From NCBI GenBank assembly GCA_032622095.1, contig CP136061.1, positions 63,989,127-64,053,126 of the forward strand: a stretch of DNA of 64,000 bases. Reading direction: 5' to 3'. The notes beneath the pieces are model-generated. The model saw only the letters and a list, made by a program, of their open reading frames with translations, had not been told where the DNA came from and ran no database searches. Position numbers and translations under genes: made by a program. Position 1 is the stretch's first letter; each line of letters begins with the position of its first letter. Positions 1 through 12,157 of this stretch are shown one piece after another. This DNA is from Siphonodentalium dalli (taxonomy: Eukaryota > Mollusca > Scaphopoda > Gadilida > Siphonodentaliidae).

Positions 1-499
1 TCTGGGTCCCACCATCTCAAGATTATTATCTCAGTGATATGCGTTGTTGCAGTCTACAGTCCCATGCCAAGTTCCGATACAATTTTGACTGAGTCATCTG
101 GTCTGATCAGGTATAATGAGTAAATATTAATGAGATAAATGAATAGCTTTTTTCATTTTATTTATATTAAAGTTTATTCATGTGCTACATAACTGTCCAT
201 TTTCATCTGGAACCAGTAGCATTGGTACATGGCAATGTGATCGGATGTAAAAGGCGAATTCCTGAGAGTTGGTTCGTAATCTGGATTTCTGAGAAGCATC
301 ATGCCCATATCCACACTAACTACCCCACTAAGCACTGCCCTAAGTGTCATACACACCTTAACAATGATGCTGAACACTTTGAGGCATTTATATTGAAGAA
401 ATGTTGTAAGAGGAAAAAATTGCGACCACTCAGGAAAAAAGTGACTTTTTCGCAGCTGAGCCACCCACCCACCCCGGCCTAGCGTATGGAAAAAAGTGG

Positions 500-1262
500 A
501 TGACCCCCCCCCCCTGATGCCAAGAGTAAAATCCAAGATGGCTGCTGGCGGCCATGTTTATTAGACGAATGACCCCAAAATCACTCGTTCCCATCTACAT
601 GTCAATATTAACATCTATGACATATTTCATGATGATCAGACGAACAGTACGACCTGTAGCCCGCGCCAATGGATTGAAATTTGAATTCCAAGATGGCAAT
701 CAGCGGGCATGTTTTTTGGCCGAACGACCCCAAAATGACTCGTTCCCATCTACATGTCATTGTTAACATCCATGACAAATTTCATGAAGTTCTGACCAAA
801 GCTACAACCTGTAGCCCGCGCCAAATGAGTTAGTTATGCAAAGAGTAAAATCCAAGATGGCTGCTGACGGCCATGTTTTTTGGACGAACGACCCCAAAAT
901 GACTCGTTCCCATCTACATATCAATATTAACATCCATGACAAATTTCATGATGATCAGACGAACAGTACGAACTGTAGCCCGCACCAATAGATTGAATTT
1001 TGAAATCCAAGATGGCCGCCAGCGGCCATGTTTTTCGGCCGAATGACCCCAAAATGACTCGTTCCCATCTACATGTCAATATCCACATTCATGTCAAATT
1101 TCATAAAGATCAGACCAAAGGTACGACCTGTAGCCCGCGCCAAAGGATTTAGTCATGCAAAGAGTAAAATCCAAGATGGCTGCTGACGGTCATGTTTTTT
1201 GGCCGAACGACCCCAAAATGACTCGTTCCCATCTACATGTGTCGGTGGGATTTTACACTTAC
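500..1262. repeat. ATGGC-box tandem repeat, about 160-bp units alternating in two types
   Basis: Five units have cores near 534, 693, 856, 1012 and 1176, so the period is about 156-164 bp. Two unit types alternate: one enters with atgcaaagagtaaaatcc, the other with attgaattttgaaatcc. Every unit has an 18-bp imperfect palindrome of form ATGGC-N8-GCCAT, then a block about 50 bp later containing actcgttcccatctacatg, and ends in cctgtagcccgcgcc. The same family is at 56.1-56.8, 58.1-58.6 and 59.9-60.5 kb. Confidence 0.9.
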
Positions 1263-1640
1263 ATACGAAATTTGAGCTCAAAATTTCTCATAATTGCAGG
1301 TGCAATTTCTGATGATGGTCAATAATTGTGCCCAGATTCAAAAACAAAACATTGACCAATAAATAAAATAATACACAAGTGCAGACAAAATTACAGGGTT
1401 GCAAACAAATGTCTAAGTTAAAAAAGGGAAATAACTCGACCAAAAAAAAGTTGGCCAGACCTCATAATCGCACATGCCCAGGTGCCCATGGTAATGAATA
1501 TATGTGCCAAGTTATAAAAAATGAAGGTATAAAAGCTTGCACAAAGATGCATCCACAGACGGAAAGTTTGGCGGATGGACAATTTGATTCCTATATACAT
1601 ACCCTTCTATAACTTTGTCACAGGGTATAAAATATTCAAC
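1263..1640. repeat. Tail module of the ATGGC-box repeat family
   Basis: This carries aaaaagggaaataactc and a run ending in cacagggtataaa. Related modules (fttctaagt..aaaagggg..taactc type) occur at 16.87-17.41 kb and 55.8-56.03 kb. It follows directly on the tandem units and ends in a short A-rich stretch, so it is probably the end of the same mobile element. The reading frames here are short and unconvincing. Confidence 0.55.
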
Positions 1641-2886
1641 TCAAACAAAGGCCTAGCGTTCAGCAAGAATTGCACTATAAAGTTTAATGTAAAACACTTC
1701 TGAATACTTACATCTGTATCAATGCACTTTTGCAAATTTTGCAGCAAAGCACATATTGTAATTCACTCCCTACAAAGCTCCCATTATAAATTGAAAACAT
1801 GCAATAAAGATTGGTTGGAGGCACTTTGTTGACATTGTAATAATTAGCTACAATTTAGTCATGATTACAATTTGTAGTACCAGCACCGTTTTTCGGAGAT
1901 ATCCGCGGCTAAACTAAGATGACATCAAAATGTGTGAGCAAATTACAACCACAGATTCAGAGCCGGAGCTTATTTTATGCCGACTATGATGACATAATCG
2001 TAGTCTACGTCAGCCAATATAATAAAATGCAGAATCAGTTTGTGTGCGAGTGGGGTATAGATTATGTCGCTATTCGATGAGTTATTTAATTAATTAAGAT
2101 AGTGTGGTTCACCTCGGTAATCAATCTCGTATAGCAGACAATATTTATATGAATACAGTACATAGTTAGTATAGCAGACAATATTTATATGAATAAAGTA
2201 GTTAGTAGCACCTAGGATGGTTGTTCTGCAGCCATAAATAACATGCTGCTACTGTGTTTAGTTTGTTGAATAGATGTTAGTTGGGCTTTGGTAGTCTCTT
2301 ATTCACTCGGTGAATTGTCATCATTCAGTGATTATTCATCAGTGTCAACTGACGAAAATGTAAGGAGAATCAATGAGAGCTTCAAAATAACACATTAAGA
2401 GCGAAGTATGAACACAAAAAATAGACAAACCTGCTGTCCAAAAATATGCTGGCAGACAAACCCAGAAGTATCCTACCCATATACCGATCATGTGATTTTA
2501 TACAGTGAATTTGCAACTAGACAATAGGCTGAGTGTTGAGGTGTAGAAGAAGAGACTAAATTAGCCTGAGATTATGCTATAGATATGATAGCTATAACTC
2601 ATCTCATCCCATTAGTTCATTAATCAATAGGTACGACATGAAGATTTTCAAAGATAAAAAATAATTCATGGGTGGTTGACTTTCAAACGAAAATAAAGTT
2701 TCCATTCATGAACTTCAAATATGATATCACGAAAATACATCTTGAACTTGTTTTTCCAGAAGTTCTTGGTACGCAAATTTTTTTTATTATCTCAAGTTCA
2801 TAATAGTTGGATAATTTTTTATGTTATCAGAAACTATTTATTGTAAAAGCAGATCAAATAAGATTCCTAAACAGTTACATACTCAC
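1641..2886. other. No gene recognised
   Basis: AT-rich sequence with a local duplication of about 22 bp (tatagcagacaatatttata at about 2131 and 2172). A minus-strand donor-like site lies near 1706 but the exon it would end is weak. No mobile-element protein was recognised. Confidence 0.6.
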
Positions 2887-2980
2887 ATGTACATACTAAT
2901 GCTTTTGAGCCTTTAGTTTTCCGGCTTCTTGCATATTTCTTTGCTGCTAAGCATGGTTTAACCGTCCCTTGTGTCAGGGC
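2887..2980 (-). CDS. Candidate internal exon (minus strand), basic peptide
   Basis: On the minus strand a good acceptor (tatttgcttcag) is followed by 94 bp open in only one frame, then a gtgagt donor; a gtatgt donor 8 bp earlier is an alternative. The peptide contains CLAAKKYARSRKTKGSKAL. Entry is phase 0; exit leaves one base, or none with the earlier donor. If the 61.6-kb unit repeats beyond the window, a second copy at about 64485 would lie upstream of the phosphatase-like gene, and either exit phase would fit an exon there. No database family is recognised from this peptide alone. Confidence 0.4.
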
Positions 2981-3328
2981 CTGAAGCAAATATTATTGAC
3001 ATGAAAGCAAAATCCATTCATAACAATTTAAGAACCAATTGGCACAAGTATCATAAGTCAATTCAAAAACTCAAAGTCAAGTAAAAATATTTAATTAAAG
3101 TCCATTGTTAAAATAAGAAAGACCAGATAGGAGCAATTAATTCTAAAGTAAATAAAAACAATATCCTTTAATGTAATATATTTTATATCATATATCATAT
3201 AATGTATATAAACACATTTGTTGGGATAGATAGCGATTAGCCAGTTCTGTGCAGGATGAAGTCCTTGAAAGGAAATACTATAATTTACTGAATCGATCCA
3301 ATGTCAATGACACGTTTATTATTTCCTG

Positions 3329-3558
3329 TGTTACAGTCAATGGAGCGATAGGGAATGCGTAAAGTTGAAATGTCTAAGTAATACTAGATTATCAACATGA
3401 AGAGATATATATAAAGTAAAATCCAATAAAAAATATTATCTTGTGTTACAGTCAATGGAGCGATTAGGAATGCGTAAAGTTCAAATGTCTAAGTAATACT
3501 AGATTATCAACATGAAGAGATATATATAAAGTAAAATCCAATACAAAAATATTATCTC
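3329..3558. repeat. Two tandem 115-bp copies of a dispersed repeat
   Basis: Two nearly identical copies start with ttacagtcaatggagcgat at 3331 and 3446. The same head occurs singly near 50696 and 55430, and weaker relatives precede the ATGGC-box repeats at 56.05 and 59.79 kb. It looks like the 5' head of one transposon family. Confidence 0.85.
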
Positions 3559-3610
3559 TGTCAAATATATCTTGGACACTGAACTATTAGGTATAATTAG
3601 AATTCTTGAA
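3556..3610. repeat. Dispersed repeat with an inverted copy near 28975-29025
   Basis: The stretch tctgtcaaatatatcttgga and what follows recurs in reverse complement near 28975-29025. On one strand both copies read PNSSVSKI, which is chance reading of a repeat. No protein family fits. Confidence 0.6.
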
Positions 3611-4640
3611 AAGGAGGAGGCCACAAGGCAGCTAAACAGACCTGCTGAAGCTGAAAATAGGGGTCTAAAATTGAAAATGTTGTCAGTTTGTAACTCAAGT
3701 CTTGTTGGTAGAACCATGTAAAGGTGGAGTTCGTGTGCCCTAATGTTCATGGAAAGGAGGTGTATAGGATCAATTTGGTCATAGGCAAGGAAGATAACAT
3801 GTCATGCAAGGCCCTAATAAGACAAAGAGACTGATCCCCCCGGGTAAAGTAATAATATCCATGAGAATGATATATAGGGGGACGCGGAGAGATTGTCACA
3901 AAATCTGGATGATGTAGGCCGCTCGGCAGATGTAGCAGAAATCAGTCACGAACGCCGAGACTACCCCCTCCCAGTAGCTATCTGTCAAAGGGGAAGTTAC
4001 CGGCTGGGATTCAGGGACCCACCATAAGGTTGTTGTTAGGGACCCACAAAAGGCCATTGTCAGGGAATTGCGCAGAATAATGGCCATCGAAGGAACTGCA
4101 TAAACGGAGAGATTGGACCAAGACTGATAGGGAATCCACCTCAGTCATTAGACGATCCGTACCACGGAACACCAAACAAAGTAGCCAGAAAGTAAAGCAT
4201 GTGGCAAACAGGACGATTGATGGGAGGAGGCTGACCAAGTCATCTGCTGATGGAGAGGTTTGGAATCACAAAATCAAGGGCTGAAAATTGGACGAGAAGA
4301 ACTCGTAAACTTAAGAAGCTCTCACTGTAGAAATGCTATATATCATAAAATTGTACGAAAGTGAAGACCTGAAAAACTTATGCATTAGCAGTCCCCGATT
4401 GTGGCACTGGGTCAGTATCCTGATGAATGCTCACTTCTGAGTAAATAAAACTGTGGTAAGAGCCATTGCTCCTTTGAGTAAGCTCCCTTCAGAGTGGTAG
4501 TCCATGGTAGTTTCTCAAGGAGGGTTAAATACTGGGATTGACTCAAGGTGACATTGTTAGCTATACGGTCAAAAGCCTCAGCCATCTTGTGGAATGACAT
4601 GCCAACACTTGAAATTTGCTATGGGAAAATTGTCGTAATT
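3611..4640. other. Unassigned region with decayed minus-strand frames
   Basis: Minus-strand frames at 4412-4600 and 4011-4238 are open for 62 and 75 residues. The second begins with a hydrophobic stretch (SIVLFATCFTFWLLCLVF). Upstream, an in-frame stop interrupts the first. They could be remnants of a mobile element, but no domain is recognised. Confidence 0.3.
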
Positions 4641-4667
4641 TCGAGGGCTGGTTGGACATACCGGTAC

Positions 4668-4731
4668 ATGTATCAGGTCCCAAAGTCAGAGAATGGATAG
4701 TTTGTTAAATCCGAAAGTAATGCGTAATGAG
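4668..4731. repeat. 64-bp dispersed repeat (copy at 56788-56851)
   Basis: The block beginning gtacatgtatcaggtcccaa and ending gtaatgcgtaatgaga is present almost unchanged at 56788-56851 in the same orientation, where it directly follows ATGGC-box units. Confidence 0.85.
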
Positions 4732-4739
4732 ACTCTTGG

Positions 4740-5200
4740 TCTGCCTAGGAAATGTGGAAATGTTAGAGCATGACTGGACCGTGTGCAGAGGGAGCCCCCA
4801 CCACCGCGTGCTGCAGGTGGTCACGCCCAAGCTAATATCCTGGCCAAGCTGGATGGTGGGGAGAGGTCATTGTTCTCCGACCCCAAGACGGTTGAGTGGC
4901 AGGCAAGGCCGTGTCAGAATTAAGAGCATGGCCAGGGGGTCCCGGCTCGTTACCGCTATGGGTGTGGCCCCCGCCCTGCGCTTAAGCTGCCGCAGCCTTT
5001 GCCCGGTGTCGATTTGTGCGCACGCGATTTGGAAGCTTAAGCGCCCAGAACCGCTGGTGCTGGTGGGGGACAAAACGTCCTGGAGGTCCCAAGTACCCCA
5101 ACAGCTCCACCAGACACATCCCCACTAATTGGTTGAACCGCCGAGGGGTAACCGGAGGAGGGTGAACTGTTCCTGTCTTCCTTCTTAGAACAGTTATCAC
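4740..5200. other. GC-rich island of unknown origin
   Basis: This block is clearly richer in G and C than its surroundings and carries long frames on both strands: plus 4727-5128, minus 4982-5200 and 5037-5222. None has a recognisable motif. The composition suggests a decayed coding insert, possibly from a retroelement. I cannot choose a strand. Confidence 0.35.
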
Positions 5201-5592
5201 ATGTCTCTGAGGTATGTATCACAAGATATCATGCAGAAACCCTGTGATACACATTGTGTATATAGATATATAAAATGATCTAATAGATATATCAGGGTGA
5301 TATATAATTCATCATGAGATCATGTCAGAAGGATCTACCAAAGCCTCGCCCATCAATCCAATGGTCGAAGCCAGAACACAGATCCCTGGCATGATACAAG
5401 GTATCACTAAATATATATACATAACCCCACAGAGAGCATGACTAACAGCTATAAGCACATGGTGCGCATGACTGAAGATCGTATGTGACCAGAGCAGCCA
5501 CTGAGAAAGTAAACTACTAGAGTCCACGTTCCCAGTGTAATTACAACCGCGATCTGATGTCAAGAAATGAAGGCGCACAGATCTTGTCTATA
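5201..5592. other. No gene recognised
   Basis: AT-rich flank of the first foldback element. It has simple tata-rich stretches near 5265-5300 and nothing else identifiable. Confidence 0.6.
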
Positions 5593-8500
5593 GTCTGGTC
5601 GATAAACTCAAATTTTAGGGTCAACCTAGAACAAATTCGGACTAAGTTGGTTTTTATACCATTTTGAAGAGGAAGCTCTCCTCTATAACATATCCAAAAT
5701 CCGCTGTGAGCATTTTTTGTAATTCAAGATGGCGTCCAAGATGGCTGCCATTTTAATATAAGTCAGTTTGATGCAATTTTTATGAGAACATCTTGTCATA
5801 TGTATACACATGTATATATTTTTGTGAAGCCAAGACATAACGCCACCTTTATGTGTCAAAATTGGAACTCCCCGTCCAAGATGGCCACCAAAATGGCGAC
5901 CGGAAGTGAACATTGTACGTTTTTTAATAATATCTTTAAGATAAGTTTCTGTGGTTTGGAACTGGTTGAGAATTGTGACTTTATTTTGTATTTAGCATGT
6001 TAACTGACCATTGGAGCAACGAAATATGCTGTTCGTTGGGTCCACACCCCTTCCGATCACTCAAAAATTCGATATTACAAAACGCGGTATAACATTCCAC
6101 AAAAGATCCCCATTGGGTTTCTAGTCATATTTCACCAAGAAGTTGGAAGAACTGTGCAATGTAAGTGATGCATTCTATATCTTATTGATATTCGAACTCA
6201 ATGGTACCAAAATTGTCACTTTGGCTCAAAATGGCTGTCAAAATGGCCGCCAAAATATGGAAAATGGTAATTATTATCCCAGCGTGCCATGCAACCGCTT
6301 ACAAGTTGTGGTGATGCACACAATTGACTATTCTGTCTTATATACATTGAATTCCAACATTTCTTATGCACCTTGATTAATTTTTACTATTTACTATTCT
6401 GAAATTACCAGAATTATGGGATTTTTCTATCACAAACAGCATCAAACTCGGCAAAAAATAACTTTTCATGTTTGGACCATTTAAAAAAAAAGTAAAATAG
6501 AACTATCTTTGGTATCAAAGGTTCTTTTTATTTTGATATGCATTAAATGTGTCATAGTGTGGTGTTTTCGACAATATTACACAAGATGACTTGCAAAATG
6601 GCAACCAAATTTGGTAAAAAGGTTATATTCCGAACATTATTCTCTGCTGTTCCGAAATGGTGGCAAATTGTAACTCACTTGGTTATTAAACATGCTACTT
6701 AATCAACTGACAATTAAATCTTATATTCTGGTTGTCCCAGCACCTTATGAGGCACGACAAATTCATTTTAAGTGATGCATTATGGGTTGTGCCGAACACC
6801 TCTTTTGGGATTATGTCCATGTTTTTAACGGAAACGGACAGAACGTTGAAACTGAATTGAAAGGGATCATATTATGTGGCTACTCTGGCCCACAAGCATC
6901 AAAATTGATTAACTATTTTGTCAGGAAAACCGTTTTCATCCCATTGCATATAAGACGCAATTAATGTGGAGAACACTCTGATATTACCTCTATCGATTAA
7001 CATATCCTTGAGTTATTGTGGAAAGCTATAGTCACCCAAAGGTGCACCAGTACAAATCACACATGAGCATGCAGTCACTCCATATATACATTGAGACCAC
7101 ATAAATGGCCATGTGCCACTCGCTGTATAGGCATACACCTCACCCATTACCACACAGCCACACTTGTGTTTACCCATACACCAACGCATGGCCCTATAAC
7201 CGTGAATAACCATGCAAACACACCAGGTATACTCCTACACCTCACACGACCTGTATACATATTCACTACATACATGAACACAAAGTAACCTCTTGTATAC
7301 CTATTCGCCTCACCATAGGCCATACAGTCGTCACTCCAGGTATTTGCCATTTGCATAGCTATATAGCCACTAAAGATATACATATAAACCCCACAGATGA
7401 CCATACAGTCACTCCTGGTATACCTGTTCGCTACATCCATGATCATAGATCACTTCTTGTATACCTATTTGCCTAACCAGTGGTCATACTCTCACTCCAT
7501 GTATATATATACATATTTGCGACACCCGTGGCCATATAGCTACTCAAGATATACATATACTCCCAACACAAACCATAGAGTCACTCCACAGGTATATACA
7601 TATAGATCTCACCAATGGACTTACAGCCCTTCTAGATATATCAATGTCCCGTACTGCGCACACGGCCATTCATACACTCCAGACTTGCATATACACCTGA
7701 CCCATGACAATTCAGCCTCTCGCTGTATACGCATAAACCACATTCGTGATCATAGTCACTCCTTGTATATCAATTCACCCCACCATTAATGTTGCCATAC
7801 TGTCAATCCCTATATACAAATTGGCCGTGCTATGGCATATAATCACTCATGATATACATATACACCTCACCCTCGACCACAGCGTCACTCCAGGTGTTTA
7901 TATATACCTCATCAATGGCCATACAGCCCTTCTAGATATACCAATACCCCGCACACACGGCCATTCGTACACTTCAGACTTGCATATACAGCTCAACCGT
8001 GACAATTCAGCCACTCGCTGTATACTTAAACACCGTCTCCATGCGCATTCAGCTATTCACTGTATGCTTGTACACACCACCAATGGCAATACAATAGGCC
8101 ATACATATAAACATATACATCCCACCCATCACCATGAGGTCACTCTCTATATACACTAGCCGCCAGTGGCCATCAAAGTGTACTCCATGTATGCATATAC
8201 ATTTCAACAATGACTGTGCAGTCATTCCATGTACACAAATACACATTGCCCATAACCATACAACCACACCATATTTATACATACACCCATCCATTACCAT
8301 ACATCCAACATATGTATACATATACACCCACCCATGACAATACAGCCACCAAATGTACACAATTGTACAGCCCACCCCTGACCACACAGTCACTCCATAT
8401 CTACATAGAGGACAGTGTAGCTGCTCTCGTTATGCCCATACACCACTTCAATGACCAGACAGCCACTCACTGTAAACATGTTCACCTCACAATTCATCAT

Positions 8501-9938
8501 ATATGCATCTCACCATGGACACCCCATCCATGACCACATAGTCACACATTGTATAACTATTCACATCATTCATGAATACAATAGCTACATGTATACCTAC
8601 TCACCTCGCCTATGACCATACAGTCAACAGACATACACACTGTATTAAGTTGATTAATGTTGATGATAATGGGCCAGAATAGCCACATAATATGATCACT
8701 CACAGTTCCGTTTCAACGTTCTGTCCATTTCCGTTCAAAAACAAGGAAGTTTTTGGCAAAATACATATTGCATTCCTCAAAATGAACTTGTCATGCCTCG
8801 TAGGGTATCGGGACAACCAGAATAGAACATTTAGTTGATTAAGTAGCATGTGAGTCACAATTGATTATGAATACATATACACCACGTATATACACATATG
8901 TATATGTATATAATAATGTTTACCAAATTTTTGTGGCCATATTGGAAACCATCTTGAGTAATTTTGTCTAAAACACATCAGTGTGACACATCATGTAACA
9001 CATATCAAAACAATAAACATCTTTGTTACCAAACATAGTTCCATTTTACTTTTAAACAATGGCTCAAACCTGAACAGCGATTTTTTGCCGATTTTGATTT
9101 CAGGTTTGTGACAGAAAATTCCGAATAATTCTGGCAATTTCAGTGGTTGAAATAGTAACAAATACCCAAGGTGCATCAGAAATGTTAGTAGTCAAGCTAT
9201 ATAAGACAGAATAGTCAATTGTGTGCATCACCACAACTTGTAAGAGGTTGCATGGTACGCTGGGATAACAATTAACATTTTCCATATTTTGGCGGCCATT
9301 TTGACAGCCATTTTGAGCCAAAGTGACAATTTTGGTACCATTGAGTTCGAATATCAATAAGATATAGAATGCATCACTTACATTGCACAGTTCTTCCAAC
9401 TTCTTGATGAAATATGACTAGAAACCCAATGGGGATCTTTTCTAAAATGTTATACCGCGTTTTGTAAAATCGAATTTTTGAGTGATCGGAAGGGGTGTGG
9501 ACCCCACGAATAGCATATTTCATTGCTCCAATGGTCAGTTAACATGCTAAATACAAAATAAAGTCACAATTCTCAACCAGTTCCAAACCACAGAAACTTA
9601 TCTTAAAATATATTAGTAAAAAACTTTAAAACTCCACTTCCGGTCGCCATTTTGGACGGGGAGTTCCAATTTTGGCACATACAGGTGGCGGTATGTCTTA
9701 GCTTCACAAAAATGTATACATGTGTATACATATGACAATATGTTCTCACTATAATTGCTTCAAGCTGACTTATAGAAAAATGGCAGCCATCTTGGACGCC
9801 ATCTTGAATTTCAAAAAATGCTCAAAGCGGATTTTAGCGGATTTTGGATATGTTATAGAGGATATATTCCTCATCAAAATGGCATAGAATCCAACTTAGT
9901 CCAAATTTTTTCTAGGTCAAACCTTTTATCGACCAGAC
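5593..9938. mobile_element. Foldback element 1: 4.3-kb inverted repeat with a minisatellite loop
   Basis: The left arm (5593 to about 6915) and right arm (about 8652 to 9938) are inverted copies of one another with moderate divergence. Matching pairs include the outermost gtctggtcgataaa, the cttagcttcacaaaaatgta/tatttttgtgaagcc pair near 5815 and 9705, and an inner match near 6840-6915 against 8655-8730. TA lies immediately outside both ends (5591-5592 and 9939-9940), as expected for a TA target duplication. Several aagatggc/gccatctt boxes lie within the arms. No transposase is visible, so it is probably non-autonomous. Confidence 0.88.
7020..8640. repeat. Degenerate minisatellite in the loop of foldback element 1
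   Basis: Units of roughly 41-48 bp repeat the theme ccatacagtcactcc, a gtatac-rich spacer, and acctcacccatgac. There are about 35 units, strongly diverged. Both strands show frames over 100 residues long here, but they are repeats of Tyr/His/Thr codons and not a gene. Confidence 0.85.
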
Positions 9939-10068
9939 TACTATGGAATGTACGTAATTAAATGACCGTTGTTAAATATTCAGACAGTTGACAACCGAAA
10001 TCATTACAAATGATGTACAATGTAGTCAGATGATAAACACGGTGGGTAAAATGTCACGGTCACCATAC

Positions 10069-10136
10069 CTTTCCTCAGGTCTGAGGCCTCGGCACAGAAC
10101 ATCATGTCACTTGCTCCAAACATGCAGCAGAACGAC
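10069..10136 (-). CDS. Candidate internal exon (minus strand)
   Basis: On the minus strand there is a branch-point-like tactaac followed by a pyrimidine tract and cacacctag acceptor. Then come 68 bp open in one frame and an AAAG/gtatgg donor. The peptide contains CCMFGASDMMFCAEASDLRK. One base enters to complete a codon and one base leaves. No family is recognised. It could join the candidate at 11622-11750, but the phases do not match directly (that one exits in phase 0). Confidence 0.35.
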
Positions 10137-11621
10137 CTAGGTGTGTTATAGGTAGGTTAGTATGATGCATGCAGCAATCTAGGGGAAGACCCGCTCTGAA
10201 GTTGGCTCCTCAAGGAAGGTAACAAATTCAGTAAAGGACAAACATCCCAAATGGTGCAACGTATTGAATTTAATAGCCAGGTTGTTGTAAAGGAAAGAAG
10301 CCATATGATAGAGAGGAACTCCCCCCTACCTAAGTGGTCCTGTTTAAGGCATGTTTAAGGAAAAGAGGACAAATACCGCATATACCGAAGCGCGCAGAGT
10401 TGGCAGCATGGCAGGTCCCTGTGATCGGACGTCTGGTGCCATGGGGTCTGGATCCACTCACAAGGGGTGGTCCTCTGCCTGTGGGGAAATGTCTGTAATG
10501 CTGGTCAATGAGCTCGAAAGCTAAGCTGGACAGCGCAAACATCCCGCCTTTTTTATTTTCTATGTGCCAGATAATCAAATAAATATGGGCAATAGAAGTA
10601 TGAAGAGCCATGTGATGGACTCTTTTCGGAAAGGCTATTGGCAGTGGTCGTGGGACACGTGACAATATATATGCTTTCCATGTAAATGTGCGTAATTCAT
10701 GTGTGAAGTCTATTCGCCATATCAACGGTACGAAAGGTATTAATAGAATGCGAAGAGCCAAGGTCTGGACTCACATGTATTTGAAATTCATGTAGACTCC
10801 TGCTAGTCAATGATTACGTTAAAAAATCCTACCATGCCCTTTATGAACAATGCACGCTGCATTGTATGCACAGCATGTTCGTGTACCAAGCTCACATTTG
10901 ATATGGTTACTTGCCATAAATAATTTCTCCCCCACTTCTTCTTGGAATACCACTGCTGTTATTTCGCATTGGGGGCCTTCATCCAGGCATCTCAAATTTT
11001 GGCTACGGTATCAAGTAATGCTGTGAGAAACGTCGCAGCCACAGGGGGAATCGGACATTCCACAGCAGCAATTCACTGTGGGCCAGTTAACTGGAGGGGT
11101 CAAGTCACCACGATTCTAAATCTTGTCAGTCTGAGATCATGAATAATTCTATTCAATGAGTGGACTGGTATGCAAATAAACCAAGGACGGCTTGAAAGTG
11201 AAATAGAATCATAAGGAAAGTTATCCGCAACAATTCATTGTGAGATAGTTCCATCGCAAATTACTCATTCACATTCCCATAATTGAACCAAGATGGGGAA
11301 AGGATCGAAAGAACCTTCAAATATGTATGTAGATAGTGAATCCACATTTTAGACACCTTCAGAATGTTGACAAGAGGGAAGAGTGCAAACCTGAGTGCCC
11401 ATGATTTGTAAATTGTGTCCCAATCAGATCCATATCCAGAATCAGCGTAACCTGACACCCTCCGCCTTCTTTAAACCTGTACAGGAAGGATGGCAGTTAT
11501 GTTTGTATTCCGGAGGGAGACACCATTTAGTCAATAAACCAACCCAGCAATTTGAAATGATGGGTATACATCGGGATCGGTAGATATATCAGTGGAGGAA
11601 CCGATCCGGTTACACACTCAC

Positions 11622-11750
11622 TGCTCCAGATGATACCACGGCCGAGTAACTTGATAACCCTGTGGTGACTCCAGTAGTGTTCTTTATCGTGCACATGCCG
11701 AGGCATGTACACGGGTCAGCCATTAAGGTGCACGATCTATCGGAGAGTGC
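11622..11750 (-). CDS. Candidate internal exon (minus strand), 43 codons
   Basis: The acceptor ttgttgtgggtgcag is followed by exactly 129 bp open in frame and a gca/gtgagt donor, so the exon is phase 0-0. The peptide is Cys-rich at first (SCTLMADPCTCLGMC), then Ser/Thr/Gly-rich (TGVTTGLSSYSAVV). No known domain is recognised. Support is splice sites and frame only. Confidence 0.35.
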
Positions 11751-12157
11751 CTGCACCCACAACAATATAACCTGTACAGGTCATAACGAACATAGTCGTT
11801 ACTCTCAGGTGCCAAATAATAATGTCAGCATGAGTTAATTTTTGATAAAATTCACAATAATAACTAAAATTTGGAATTGAGACGGAGTGAAATTGTCATC
11901 AGACCAGGCTGTGGCAGAGGTAGGTGCCACCGGAGAGCGCAGAAATTGCGACTGGTATTTCCTGATAGGTATTCTCCAGGGACATTATGACATTGGAGGT
12001 GATCAGCGATATGCTGGGGCATAGAGATACCATAGCCTGTTTACCATTTTTTTCTCTCAAAAAGTTCCGAAAATATTTTAATTTACTAAAAAATACATAT
12101 AAATTCACAAATTATGTTTGTAAATATATTCCAAGTGCTGTTATATTGCAAAATCAC

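Larger units (their letters stand above)
1..2402. repeat. Long direct repeat, copy 1 (matches 61598-64000)
   Basis: Positions 1-2402 recur at 61598-64000 in the same orientation. The only difference I see is the poly-C run near 504, with 11 C here and 12 in the second copy; the offset changes from 61597 to 61598 across it. The match reaches both window edges, so the true repeat is longer on at least one side. It contains the ATGGC-box tandem repeat and no convincing gene. Confidence 0.97.
9939..12157. other. Single-copy-looking region between two transposons
   Basis: No transposon protein is recognised here. Two minus-strand candidate exons with good splice sites are listed separately at 10069-10136 and 11622-11750. 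A minus-strand frame of 143 residues (10330-10761) has no recognisable motif and is not called as a gene. Confidence 0.5.

Noticed and set aside
1706-1783. Minus-strand exon before a gtaagt site
   Set aside because: The acceptor is purine-rich and poor, and the peptide is short with no similarity.
4727-5128. 133-residue plus-strand frame in the GC-rich island
   Set aside because: Equally long frames exist on the other strand and none has motifs; recorded only as an island.
7397-8393. Frames of 107-137 residues on both strands
   Set aside because: They come from the degenerate minisatellite in the foldback loop and have no protein features.
10330-10761. 143-residue minus-strand frame
   Set aside because: No recognisable domain, composition or splice context; left uncalled although it is long.
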